Of a stretch of 34,860 nucleotides of DNA, positions 24,608 through 32,699 are shown piece by piece; the stretch's first letter is position 1, and each line of letters opens with the position of its first letter. The notes beneath the pieces were generated by a model. The model made no database searches. It was not told the origin of the DNA and saw only the letters and a list, made by a program, of their open reading frames with translations. Position numbers and translations under genes: made by a program. The stretch is taken from assembly GCA_900768755.1 (NCBI GenBank), contig CAAGDV010000029.1, positions 1 through 34,860 on the forward strand. The letters run 5' to 3'. Source of the stretch: Lachnospiraceae bacterium (lineage in GTDB: Bacteria; Bacillota; Clostridia; Lachnospirales; Lachnospiraceae).

Positions 24608-27600
24608 TTATCTTTTCAAAACACCGAGAGTTACAGTCTCTCCGTTAATATTCCATTCCTTGGTATAGCCCGCTGTCTCACCCAGCAAAATGTCAACCGC
24701 AAGAACCTCTTTCTTAACTTCCTGAGCATTTTTGGTGAGCAGTCCGGCAATCACATCATTTCCGGCTGAATATACAACAATGTTGTCCATAACCTCAAAG
24801 CCGGCTTCTTTGCGCATTGTCTGAATCTTGCTGATAATCTCCCTTATGAAGCCCTCTTCAATCAGCTCCTGTGAAAGATTGGTATCAAGAACCACAGTTA
24901 CGCCGTAATCGCTTGCCGTCTCAAAGCCCTCTGTCTGGGCAATCTCAATGAGAAGATCCTCTTTGCCGAGCGTAACCTCATCACCGTCAAAATCAAAGGT
25001 GAGAACGCCTTTGGCATTAAGTTCATCCATTGCTGCGTTGCCGTCAAGCGAAGCGAGTGCATTCTTAATCTGTCCGAGATGTTTTCCGTATTTTGGTCCG
25101 ACGGTCTTAAGCTGCGGCTTAAAGCTGTATGAGCTGTATGCGCGCACATCGTCCGTAAACTCAACCTTCTTAACGTTAAGTTCATCCTCAATAATCTCAA
25201 CAAAGAACGGCTCAAGCTCAAAAGGAGCCTTAACATACATCGTACCGATTGGCTGTCTGTTCTTGATATTGGCTGAATTACGGCACGCACGGCCGATAAC
25301 GACAATTTTAAGAACCTCATCCATATTCTGTTCAAGTTCTTTGTCAATCCACTCCTCGTTAGCCTCAGGAAAATCACACAGATGAACGCTTTCAGGCGCA
25401 GACGCGTCAATGCTCTTTACGAGGTTAAGGTATATCTGTTCCGTCATAAAAGGAATCATCGGAGCAGCGACTTTGCACAAGGTAACCAAAGATGTGTACA
25501 GCGTCATGTACGCATTAATCTTATCCTGCTCCATTCCCTTTGCCCAGAATCTCTCTCTCGAGCGTCTAACATACCAGTTGGAAAGGTCATCCACGAACTC
25601 CTCAAGGACTCTCGTGGTCTCGGGAATCTTATAGTCGGCAAGGCAGCTGTCAACAGCCTTCACAAGCGAATTCAGTTTTGAAAGAATCCACTTATCCATT
25701 ACCGAAAGCTTATCATACTCGAGCTTGTAAGCGGTCGCATCAAACTCATCAATATTGGCATACAAAACAAAGAACGCATAGGTATTCCATATTGTGCCCA
25801 AAAACTTACGCTGTCCCTCCGTAACCGCCTTGTCATAGAAACGGTTCGGAAGCCATGGTGCCGAATTTGAATAAAAATACCATCTGATTGCATCGGCTCC
25901 GTGAGTCTGCAAAGCGTCAAACGGGTCGACCGCATTGCCTTTGGACTTACTCATCTTCTGTCCGTTCTCATCCTGCACGTGTCCGAGAACCAGAACGTTC
26001 TTATACGGCGCCTTGTTGAAAAGCAGTGTTGATTCGGCAAGCAGTGAGTAGAACCATCCTCTTGTCTGGTCTACCGCCTCCGAAATGAAATCAGCAGGGA
26101 ACTGGGTCTCGAAAAGCTCCTTGTTCTCAAAAGGATAATGATGCTGTGCAAAAGGCATCGCACCTGAATCAAACCAGCAGTCGATAACCTCGGGCACACG
26201 TCTCATTGTCTTGCCGCAGTCCGGGCACTTGATTGTAACCTCATCGATAAAAGGACGGTGAAGTTCAATATCATCCGGACAGTTGTCAGACATCTCCTTA
26301 AGCTCCGCAATGCTGCCGATTGAGTGCATATGTCCGCACTCCTCGCACTGCCAGATATTAAGCGGGGTTCCCCAGTATCTGTTACGGCTGATTCCCCAAT
26401 CCTGGACATTCTCAAGCCACGCGCCGAAACGACCCGTGCCGATAGTCTCGGGAATCCAGTTGATTGTATTGTTGTTGCGGATAAGGTCATCCTTGACCGC
26501 AGTCATCTTAATGAACCATGACTCTCTTGCATAGTAGATAAGCGGGGTGTCGCATCTCCAGCAGAAAGGATAATCATGCTCGAATTTAGGTGCATCAAAA
26601 AGCTTACCGGAAGCGTCAAGGTCCTTAAGAATCTCAGGGTCAGCTTTTTTAACAAACATTCCGGCGTAAGGAGTCTCCTCAGTAAGGTTACCCTTGCCGT
26701 CAACAAACTGTACAAAAGGAAGGTCGTACTTGCGCCCTACCTTGGCGTCGTCTTCACCGAATGCAGGTGCAATGTGAACGATTCCGGTACCGTCCGACAT
26801 AGTTACATAATCATCACAGGTTACATAATGCCCCTTCTTGTTCTGCTTGGCTGCGCTCGCTCCCGCGCACTCAAAAAGCGGCTCGTATTCTTTATATTCA
26901 AGTTCTTTTCCGGTATAACGCGAAAGAACCTCGTAAGCCTTGGTCTCATCATCACCGAGCTTTCCGAGCACTTTGTCAAGCAAAGCCTCAGCCATATAAT
27001 AGGTATAGCCGTCAGCTGCTTTGACCTTGCAGTATGTCTCGGCAGGGTTTACGCACAGCGCAACATTGGACGGAAGCGTCCAGGGCGTTGTAGTCCACGC
27101 AAGGAAGTAAGCATCTTCGCCGACAACCTTGAAACGCACAACCGCAGAGCGCTCTTTAACGCTCTTGTATCCTTGGGCAACCTCATGCGATGAAAGAGGT
27201 GTTCCGCAGCGCGGGCAGTATGGAACAATCTTAAAGCCCTTGTACAGAAGTCCCTTGTTCCAAATCTCTTTGAGTGCCCACCACTCAGACTCGATAAAAT
27301 CATTGTGATATGTTACATAAGGATTATCCATATCGGCCCAGAAACCAACCGTTCCGGAAAAATCCTCCCACATTCCTTTATATTTCCATACGCTCTCCTT
27401 GCAGAAGCCGATGAACGGCTCAAGACCGTACTCCTCAATCTGCTCCTTGCCGTCAAGTCCGAGCATCTTCTCAACTTCAAGCTCAACGGGAAGTCCGTGG
27501 GTATCCCATCCTGCTTTACGCGGAACCATATAACCCTTCATGGTCCTGTATCTCGGAATCATATCCTTGATAACTCTGGTGAGAACGTGACCGATGTGCG

Positions 27601-27760
27601 GCTTACCGTTGGCGGTCGGCGGACCGTCATAGAAAGTGTAGGTCGGGCAGCCTTCTCTTGCCTTCATACTCTTCTCAAAAATCTTGTTCTCCTTCCAGAA
27701 TTTCTCAACCTGTTTTTCTCTCTGAACCAGGTTCAGGTCCGTAGAAACTTTCTCGTACAT
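24608..27760 (-). CDS. ileS: Isoleucyl-tRNA synthetase, long (IleS2-like) type
   Basis: A 1050-aa class I synthetase. The HIGH motif is at residues 55-58 (PPTANGKPHIGHVL) and KMSKS at 602-606. A connective-peptide editing domain lies between, and zinc-type CPRCG, CEECG and CPDCG pairs are seen. The FYDGPPTANGKPHIGH signature and length match the eukaryote-like IleRS2 clade, often associated with lower mupirocin sensitivity; the HxGH motif is normal, not swapped. AGGAGG lies upstream of ATG. It is the first gene after the T-box leader. Confidence 0.96.
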   Translation of the reverse strand: MYEKVSTDLNLVQREKQVEKFWKENKIFEKSMKAREGCPTYTFYDGPPTANGKPHIGHVLTRVIKDMIPRYRTMKGYMVPRKAGWDTHGLPVELEVEKMLGLDGKEQIEEYGLEPFIGFCKESVWKYKGMWEDFSGTVGFWADMDNPYVTYHNDFIESEWWALKEIWNKGLLYKGFKIVPYCPRCGTPLSSHEVAQGYKSVKERSAVVRFKVVGEDAYFLAWTTTPWTLPSNVALCVNPAETYCKVKAADGYTYYMAEALLDKVLGKLGDDETKAYEVLSRYTGKELEYKEYEPLFECAGASAAKQNKKGHYVTCDDYVTMSDGTGIVHIAPAFGEDDAKVGRKYDLPFVQFVDGKGNLTEETPYAGMFVKKADPEILKDLDASGKLFDAPKFEHDYPFCWRCDTPLIYYARESWFIKMTAVKDDLIRNNNTINWIPETIGTGRFGAWLENVQDWGISRNRYWGTPLNIWQCEECGHMHSIGSIAELKEMSDNCPDDIELHRPFIDEVTIKCPDCGKTMRRVPEVIDCWFDSGAMPFAQHHYPFENKELFETQFPADFISEAVDQTRGWFYSLLAESTLLFNKAPYKNVLVLGHVQDENGQKMSKSKGNAVDPFDALQTHGADAIRWYFYSNSAPWLPNRFYDKAVTEGQRKFLGTIWNTYAFFVLYANIDEFDATAYKLEYDKLSVMDKWILSKLNSLVKAVDSCLADYKIPETTRVLEEFVDDLSNWYVRRSRERFWAKGMEQDKINAYMTLYTSLVTLCKVAAPMIPFMTEQIYLNLVKSIDASAPESVHLCDFPEANEEWIDKELEQNMDEVLKIVVIGRACRNSANIKNRQPIGTMYVKAPFELEPFFVEIIEDELNVKKVEFTDDVRAYSSYSFKPQLKTVGPKYGKHLGQIKNALASLDGNAAMDELNAKGVLTFDFDGDEVTLGKEDLLIEIAQTEGFETASDYGVTVVLDTNLSQELIEEGFIREIISKIQTMRKEAGFEVMDNIVVYSAGNDVIAGLLTKNAQEVKKEVLAVDILLGETAGYTKEWNINGETVTLGVLKR

Positions 27761-27795
27761 ATCAAATCCTCCTAAAATAAGTAGAGCGCGCAGAC

Positions 27796-27818
27796 GGGAT
27801 GCAGGTTCAAGTCATCCC
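27796..27818 (-). other. Hairpin between T-box terminator and ileS
   Basis: GGGATG (27818-27813) pairs with CATCCC (27801-27796) in the mRNA after the terminator. Next to it TCTGCGC (27794-27788) can pair with GCGCAGA in the terminator's 3' arm (27841-27835). This alternative fold exists only in read-through RNA and could stabilise the ileS message. Confidence 0.45.
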
Positions 27819-27824
27819 TTAAGC

Positions 27825-27854
27825 GAAAAAAACCTCTGCGCATAATGGCAGAGG
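27825..27854 (-). terminator. T-box intrinsic terminator upstream of ileS
   Basis: CCTCTGC (27854-27848) pairs with GCAGAGG (27839-27833), followed by seven T. It is the regulated terminator of the T-box leader. Confidence 0.85.
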
Positions 27855-28080
27855 CCTATATAGTCCTAGTGTTAAAACCTATATGAACATAAAAGACATA
27901 CCAACATATGCTATCTCTGTAACGGGCGATTCCCGTCGGCGCCTAATTGCTGATGCTTTCGGGCCGCAACTCCGGAGTGATATTCATATAGGACCTGTCG
28001 GTACCGCATCCCAGCTCGCGCGGCTCTCTGTGACCTTCAGTCGGATACTACTGTCTCCATCATAGTATTTGAATTAAGTT
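27855..28080 (-). promoter_or_regulatory. Isoleucine T-box riboswitch with unusual antiterminator
   Basis: Stem I features are clear: GGAGACAGTAGTA at the 5' side, the AGAGAGCC-GC distal hairpin closed by GCGG, and the specifier region GAATATCACTCC with ATC (Ile) at 27981-27979. A stem III-type GACGGG/CCCGT hairpin follows. The expected UGGNACC bulge is not seen before the terminator; the corresponding hairpin ATATAG/CTATAT (27884-27879 with 27863-27858) encloses GTTTTAACACTAGGA. Context (ileS, ilvBN) supports control by uncharged tRNA-Ile. Confidence 0.82.
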
Positions 28081-28086
28081 AAAGAT

Positions 28087-28115
28087 ATTGTAGTCGCTCG
28101 CATTTGTTTTGTCAA
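28087..28115 (-). promoter_or_regulatory. Promoter of the T-box ileS-ilvN operon
   Basis: On the minus strand TTGACA (28115-28110), exactly 17 nt and TACAAT (28092-28087) give a near-perfect sigma-A promoter. Transcription would begin about 28080, right before the T-box. It lies 13 nt beyond the plsC-like stop. Confidence 0.85.
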
Positions 28116-28128
28116 GCAGAATAAATAT

Positions 28129-28863
28129 CTACACAAGCTCTTTGTTTTTCTCGTAGCATTCTGCGATAATATTCCTGACATACGCACCCAGAAATTTTCT
28201 GGTCTCCTTGTCCAATGAGTTCACATCGACAGGCTCGCAGAACTCGATAACCGTGTGGGTCTTCTTAATCCTCGGAAGGTGCTTCTCAAAACACTCTGCG
28301 GTATTGTTCTGAACCATCGGCACGATTTTGCATCCCGATTTCTCGGCAAATTTAAGGCTTCCTTCCTTAAACGGCAGCATTCCGTCCTCAAAGGTATTAC
28401 GGGTGCCCTCCGGGAAAATAACAATCGAAATGCCCTTTTTGATGTAGTCAATACCCTGAAGGATTGTCTTGAGTCCCTCCTTGATATCGTCGCGGTCCAG
28501 AAACAGGCAGTACAGATAGCGCATCCACACGCGCAGAAGCGGAACCTTCTCTATCTCCTTCTTTGCCACAAATCCGGTAAGGCCGGGCATCATGGAGTAC
28601 GCGATTATAACGTCAAAATTACTTTTGTGATTGCCGACAAAAAGCACCGGCTCATCCTTCGGAATCCTGTCATATCCGATTACCGTGGTCTTCACTCCCG
28701 ACAAAAACCTCACAGCCTTAAACGCCCACTGCACAATCCGAAGCGAGCTGATGTCCTTGGCGTGCCGGTTTATTTTTCCGATAACCCATTCGATAAAGAA
28801 CATGGGGATGCTCCATATAAAAAATAATAAAAGAAAAATACCAACAAGTATAAGTCTGAACAT
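28129..28863 (-). CDS. 1-acyl-glycerol-3-phosphate acyltransferase (PlsC family)
   Basis: A 244-aa membrane acyltransferase of phospholipid synthesis. Start is ATG 28863-28861 (MFRLILVGIFLLLFF) with AAGGAGA upstream. A hydrophobic N-terminal helix is followed by the NHxxxxD motif (His79, Asp84 in GNHKSNFD) and the FPEGTRN motif at 150-156. The catalytic set is complete. It probably acylates lysophosphatidic acid; plsC is likely but not certain among paralogues. Confidence 0.9.
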   Translation of the reverse strand: MFRLILVGIFLLLFFIWSIPMFFIEWVIGKINRHAKDISSLRIVQWAFKAVRFLSGVKTTVIGYDRIPKDEPVLFVGNHKSNFDVIIAYSMMPGLTGFVAKKEIEKVPLLRVWMRYLYCLFLDRDDIKEGLKTILQGIDYIKKGISIVIFPEGTRNTFEDGMLPFKEGSLKFAEKSGCKIVPMVQNNTAECFEKHLPRIKKTHTVIEFCEPVDVNSLDKETRKFLGAYVRNIIAECYEKNKELV

Positions 28864-28893
28864 AATTTTCTCCTTGGAATTCTGATAATAACC

Positions 28894-28908
28894 TATACTG
28901 ACAGTATA
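28894..28908 (-). promoter_or_regulatory. Extended -10 promoter of the acyltransferase gene overlapped by a palindrome
   Basis: On the minus strand TATACT (28908-28903) is preceded by TGG, an extended -10 with no good -35. TATACTG-A-CAGTATA (28894-28908) is a perfect 15-bp palindrome over the box and could be a repressor site. It does not match the Bacillus FapR consensus as I recall it. Confidence 0.45.
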
Positions 28909-28971
28909 CCACAATTCTGCATCATAAGGCTATTGTTTTCTGCAACAAAGCGCAATATGGAAATTTCCTGT

Positions 28972-28999
28972 TTGCATTTTGATAAAAAGATGGTACAAT
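28972..28999 (+). promoter_or_regulatory. Candidate promoter of the 172-aa gene
   Basis: TTTGCA (28972-28977), 16 nt and TACAAT (28994-28999), 36 nt ahead of the start codon. The -35 is a moderate match. Confidence 0.5.
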
Positions 29000-29035
29000 C
29001 ATTGAAGTAGATTTGTTATTCAGGAGGAAACAATA

Positions 29036-29554
29036 ATGCCATTAGTGCTTAGTTTTACCATGCCGCTGCCGGTAAAGATTATTCTCATTGTCCTTGCCGT
29101 TGTGGTTGTCATTCTTGCGGTACTGGTTATAATCGGTCAGAAGATGCAGAAGAAGCAGCAGGCTTCACAGGCCGACATAGAAGCAGCTGCACAGGTTGTA
29201 TCGATGTTGGTAATAGATAAGAAGAGGCTCCGCCTTAAGGACGCCAATCTTCCAAAGATGGTTACGGACCAGGTTCCGAAATATATGCGCGCCGCCAAGA
29301 TGCCTTTTGTCAAAGCCAAAATCGGTCCGCGTGTCATGACGCTCATCGCTGACGCCAAGATATATGACGCAATCCCGATTAAGACAGAGATTAAGGCCAA
29401 AATAAGCGGTATGTATATCACCGAGATTATCAGTTCAAGAGGTAAGGTTGACCCGTTGCCGAAGAAAAAGAGCTTCCGTGCCAGACTCGCACAGAAAGCC
29501 TATGATGCCCAGAACGCCGGCAAGGCAACCGACACCAAGAAGAAAAAGAAATAG
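29036..29554 (+). CDS. Membrane-anchored basic protein, unknown
   Basis: A 172-aa protein with AGGAGGAAA upstream of ATG. One strong membrane helix spans about residues 12-34 (VKIILIVLAVVVVILAVLVI). The rest is cytoplasmic or extracytoplasmic with many lysines: AQVVSMLVIDKKRLRLKDAN, MVTDQVPKYMRAAKMPFVKA and a lysine-rich tail (TDTKKKKK). A repeated pattern of lysine and short hydrophobic stretches suggests an RNA- or membrane-surface-binding domain. I do not recognise the family. It is a single-gene unit with its own promoter and terminator. Confidence 0.85.
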   Translation: MPLVLSFTMPLPVKIILIVLAVVVVILAVLVIIGQKMQKKQQASQADIEAAAQVVSMLVIDKKRLRLKDANLPKMVTDQVPKYMRAAKMPFVKAKIGPRVMTLIADAKIYDAIPIKTEIKAKISGMYITEIISSRGKVDPLPKKKSFRARLAQKAYDAQNAGKATDTKKKKK

Positions 29555-29589
29555 CTTCAAGCCGTATACTCTAAATCCGGTCTTATATC

Positions 29590-29627
29590 AGACATCTGTT
29601 CACGAAAGCGGACAGATGTCTTTTCTT
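29590..29627 (+). terminator. Intrinsic terminator of the 172-aa gene
   Basis: AGACATCTGTTC (29590-29601) pairs with GGACAGATGTCT (29610-29621) through 12 positions around an 8-nt loop and is followed by TTTCTT. It is a strong Rho-independent terminator, 36 nt after the stop codon. Confidence 0.88.
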
Positions 29628-29650
29628 ATGCCCCGCACCGCATCGACTAC

Positions 29651-29710
29651 CAAAAAGTAACAAAAAGTAACGAAAAGTAACGAAAAATACCAAAAAATAA
29701 CGAAAAATAG
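29651..29710. repeat. Six-copy 10-bp tandem repeat of phased A-tracts
   Basis: Consecutive 10-bp units of consensus CRAAAARTAA run from 29651 to 29710 with few changes. Each carries an A-tract in step with the helical turn, so the region should be intrinsically curved. It lies about 45 bp upstream of a -10-like TATACT (29753-29758) and about 220 bp before the large secreted-protein gene. Confidence 0.75.
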
Positions 29711-29752
29711 CACCATAAAACAACGGAAATCATGTCAGAAGTATGGTAATAT

Positions 29753-29758
29753 TATACT
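29753..29758 (+). promoter_or_regulatory. Candidate -10 box for the 919-aa gene
   Basis: TATACT is a good -10 hexamer but no convincing -35 is found 16-18 nt upstream. The start would fall near the 10-bp inverted repeat at 29765-29790. The curved DNA upstream may compensate, which is an inference. Confidence 0.35.
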
Positions 29759-29764
29759 ATAAGT

Positions 29765-29790
29765 GTAGTGTAAAAATGAATTTACACTAC
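29765..29790 (+). repeat. Perfect 10-bp inverted repeat at the presumed transcription start
   Basis: GTAGTGTAAA and TTTACACTAC are exact inverted repeats separated by 6 bp. The position just after the -10 box fits either an operator or a 5'-end RNA hairpin. Confidence 0.6.
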
Positions 29791-29825
29791 TGTCAAGAGC
29801 GTGCGATTGTTTGAAATGACAATAG

Positions 29826-29908
29826 CAGGATACCGTAACTGATGTCGAATGCCCATGGGGATAAGTGCATTACGACATCAGATTGTGGGCCTGTTTATAT
29901 ATATAAAC
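29826..29908 (+). ncRNA. Structured leader RNA candidate upstream of the 919-aa gene
   Basis: CTGATGTCG-AATGC (29839-29852) pairs with GCATT-A-CGACATCAG (29867-29881), a 14-bp stem with one bulge. GCCCA at the start of its loop (29851-29855) can pair with TGGGC at 29886-29890, giving a possible pseudoknot. GCAGG before the stem can pair with CCTGT after it. A 16-bp palindrome GTTTATATATATAAAC (29893-29908) then precedes the ribosome binding site. I match it to no riboswitch class I know. Confidence 0.45.
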
Positions 29909-29929
29909 TATATAAGGGAGGATTAACTA

Positions 29930-32689
29930 ATGAGAAAACAAATTAGAAACATTCTGGCATTAATTATATCAGTTTTTACAATCAATGCCGGAATAACGCA
30001 GTATGTTTATGCTGCTGAAACAGTCGACGACGAAAGTGATTCCGTATATTCATCTGTTGCGGAAGATGAAGGTGTTTACTTTGAAGATCTGCTGGTGGAC
30101 ACAGGAGACCATAATTTGGGGGTTGTTAAACCACAAAGACTCTATGCAGAGGAAACAAGCCTGAACGAGGAAATATATCTTAATTCAGACGGAACCAAAA
30201 CGGTTCGTATGTATGATTATCCGGTTAAATATCAGGACACGGATGGCCGGATAAAAGATATTAATCTCTCAATAAGTGCCAATAAGTCATCGGGCGATTT
30301 TGAAAGCAGGCAGGGAGCAATCAGAACAACATATTCCGGCAAGATATCCGACGGCATATGTCTTGACTGGCAGGATATGAATGTTACATTAATTCCCCGG
30401 CACAAACCATTAAGTGAAAAAGCAACGGAACGAAGCATTGTAAAGCAACAGGACATCAAAAAAATGCTCCAAGACATAATAGTCTCTTCTGCTGCCAAGC
30501 TGCTTGATGAGAATATCGTCTCCTACTATTATGATGATAAAACCAGATATGAATATTCAACAACGTATACAGGATTCAAAGAAGACATCGTTGTGGAGGA
30601 ATACACCGGTGAGACCGAGTATTATTTCAATCTGAAAACCAATGGGCTGTTCTTAAATGAAATAGATAATAGTCTTTTTCTTGTTGATTCAGATGGAGAA
30701 CCCAAAGCTGCAATAGGAGACATCTTAATATTTACGGCTGATGAACGGAATAACACGATGGGATCAATGACCTATAGCGAAATTGCCGCAGGTGAGGAAT
30801 ACTGCATATGTATCCACGTTGATCCTGATTACCTTGCCAATCCGGCAACTGTTTACCCTATCAGAATTGATCCTACAATTGAGGTTGTGTATGGCAGCAA
30901 CGGAGCAGGTGCAATTCTTGATGTAAATGTCAATAGTGTAAAAGCCATAAGCGGAAGTTATGATTCACTTTATGTTGGAAAGCATGCAACCTATGGTATC
31001 TGCAGGGTTCTTATGCAGTTTCCGGGATTGAATCTTTCGGCAATTCCGAGCGCAGATTGCATAACAAGTGCCAAAGTTGAACTCAGGGACCTGATGTGTC
31101 AATCCAATGTTATAACGGTATACTGTCACCAATTTAACGGAAACAGCTGGAATGAAAGCAATGCAACATGGAACTCGGTTGTCGCAAATAACTATGGGGC
31201 GGAGCTCTCACATTGCAATATATCTTATGCAAATGGAGTGAACCAGCCGGTAGCTCACAGATATGCTTTTGATATTACAAATGCTGTGAAAGCGTGGAAA
31301 AATGGAACTGCTGTAAGAACCAAAGGTGTTTTGTTTAAGGCTTCCGGTGCTGTGGAAAATTCAAGCACAGCCAATAACAAGGTTTTTGCTTCCTATAATA
31401 GAACATCGTACAGACCAAGCGTGTCAGTTACATATAATAATCTTTCAACAACAGACTATTATTTTGCCCTCTATAGCAATGGAAGTATGTTGAAAACAAC
31501 AAGCACAGGCGGGTTAACGACAGGTTCATATTCGGGAACGGATGCAACAATCAAATGGTCTCTTTCAACAGTTAGTCAGGGCGTATACATAATAAGACAA
31601 AAAAGCAATCTTAACAAATGTTTGACTTATGATACTGCACAGAAAAAGCTGATATTGAGTAATGTTGTTTCAGGTAATTCAAATCAGTATTGGGCTATCA
31701 GCGGTGGTGCATTGGTATCGAAATCAACCAATGCAAATCTTTCCGGAAAAAAGATATATTATACGAATGGAATTTTTACACTAACCGATACGGCATATAC
31801 CCAGATAGGAGCAATAAGCGTTGCTAATTATGTTCCTTGTACCAAGATAAGTATTGCCTCAATATCTGTTGACGAAAGAGACAACACGGTAGCAAGAATT
31901 ACATATACACCGATAAGTGCCAATATGATATCTAATACATGGACGACATACCAGTCCTCTAATACTCAGGTTTTTACCGTCAGCTCAAATGGTTCAATAT
32001 ATGGAGTAAAGGCCGGAACCGCAACCCTGACTGTCCGAAATAAAATCACCGGTGTAACGGGAACACAAACAGTAACCGTTAACAAAATGCCGAGTGAAGG
32101 GCAGAATAAAACAAATTGGTGTTGGGCTGCCGTAACGGCAAAGATGGCAAAACATGACTTAGGTAGCGAATGTACATTGCCCAAAGGAAAGACACTCCTT
32201 ATAAATACTGATGGGCTGCTCACATATGATGGCGTGGAATATTTTCTTAGAGACGGAAATCAGATATATGTTGATGCAGGACAAAGCGCTGTTGTACAAT
32301 ATATTTATGGTAGTGATATCAATAAAGGCGGAGATTGGCAGAATATGTCTGATGCCTTAATTCATTTTTCTGGCAGATATGTTATAGTTGAATCGGCAGC
32401 TACACAAACAGGTTCCGGAGTCGTGCTTTCATCCAGTACGATTGCCCATATACATGAAGTTTTAGAAAGAGGAAAATATGTTGCCTTTACAGCAAAAACC
32501 TCAAATAATTCACACGCAATGTTAATCATTGGATATGGAAATGGAACGTATACATATTGGGAGCCAACAACAAATAAAATTGGGACCTTCAGTGAATCTG
32601 ATTTGCAAAGAGGCAGTATCAGAATAAATGTAGCGAAAAATGCGCCATTGTATGACATTGCAGCGGTTTTATATTATGAACTGGATTAG
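29930..32689 (+). CDS. Secreted multidomain protein with C-terminal WCWAA-type cysteine peptidase
   Basis: A 919-aa protein with signal peptide (MRKQIRNILALIISVFTINA, cleavage near VYAAET) and GGGAGG upstream. Residues 45-315 resemble the N-terminal region of DNRLRE/RHS-type surface proteins (YPVKYQDTDGRIKDI). About 320-504 is DNRLRE-like (SWNESNATWNSV). About 507-632 resembles a ricin-type lectin fold (NQYWAISGG), about 637-717 a bacterial Ig-like domain. About 718-919 is papain-like with Cys731 (NKTNWCWAAV), His862 (SHAMLIIGY) and Glu878 (YWEP), where Asp or Asn is usual. No sorting motif is seen. The two surface genes follow at 10 nt. Confidence 0.82.
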   Translation: MRKQIRNILALIISVFTINAGITQYVYAAETVDDESDSVYSSVAEDEGVYFEDLLVDTGDHNLGVVKPQRLYAEETSLNEEIYLNSDGTKTVRMYDYPVKYQDTDGRIKDINLSISANKSSGDFESRQGAIRTTYSGKISDGICLDWQDMNVTLIPRHKPLSEKATERSIVKQQDIKKMLQDIIVSSAAKLLDENIVSYYYDDKTRYEYSTTYTGFKEDIVVEEYTGETEYYFNLKTNGLFLNEIDNSLFLVDSDGEPKAAIGDILIFTADERNNTMGSMTYSEIAAGEEYCICIHVDPDYLANPATVYPIRIDPTIEVVYGSNGAGAILDVNVNSVKAISGSYDSLYVGKHATYGICRVLMQFPGLNLSAIPSADCITSAKVELRDLMCQSNVITVYCHQFNGNSWNESNATWNSVVANNYGAELSHCNISYANGVNQPVAHRYAFDITNAVKAWKNGTAVRTKGVLFKASGAVENSSTANNKVFASYNRTSYRPSVSVTYNNLSTTDYYFALYSNGSMLKTTSTGGLTTGSYSGTDATIKWSLSTVSQGVYIIRQKSNLNKCLTYDTAQKKLILSNVVSGNSNQYWAISGGALVSKSTNANLSGKKIYYTNGIFTLTDTAYTQIGAISVANYVPCTKISIASISVDERDNTVARITYTPISANMISNTWTTYQSSNTQVFTVSSNGSIYGVKAGTATLTVRNKITGVTGTQTVTVNKMPSEGQNKTNWCWAAVTAKMAKHDLGSECTLPKGKTLLINTDGLLTYDGVEYFLRDGNQIYVDAGQSAVVQYIYGSDINKGGDWQNMSDALIHFSGRYVIVESAATQTGSGVVLSSSTIAHIHEVLERGKYVAFTAKTSNNSHAMLIIGYGNGTYTYWEPTTNKIGTFSESDLQRGSIRINVAKNAPLYDIAAVLYYELD

Positions 32690-32699
32690 GGGGTTGAAC

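Noticed and set aside
27589..27600. IleRS with swapped HIGH motif (GxHH hyper-resistance type)
   Set aside because: The motif reads HIGH in the normal order, so only the general IleS2-type resemblance is supported.
29651..29710. Tandem repeats as a CRISPR array
   Set aside because: Units are 10 bp, directly adjacent and without spacers, and no cas gene is near.
29839..29881. CTGATG stem as a hammerhead ribozyme
   Set aside because: The CUGAUGA and GAAA core elements are not both present and no cleavage-site GUC is in place.
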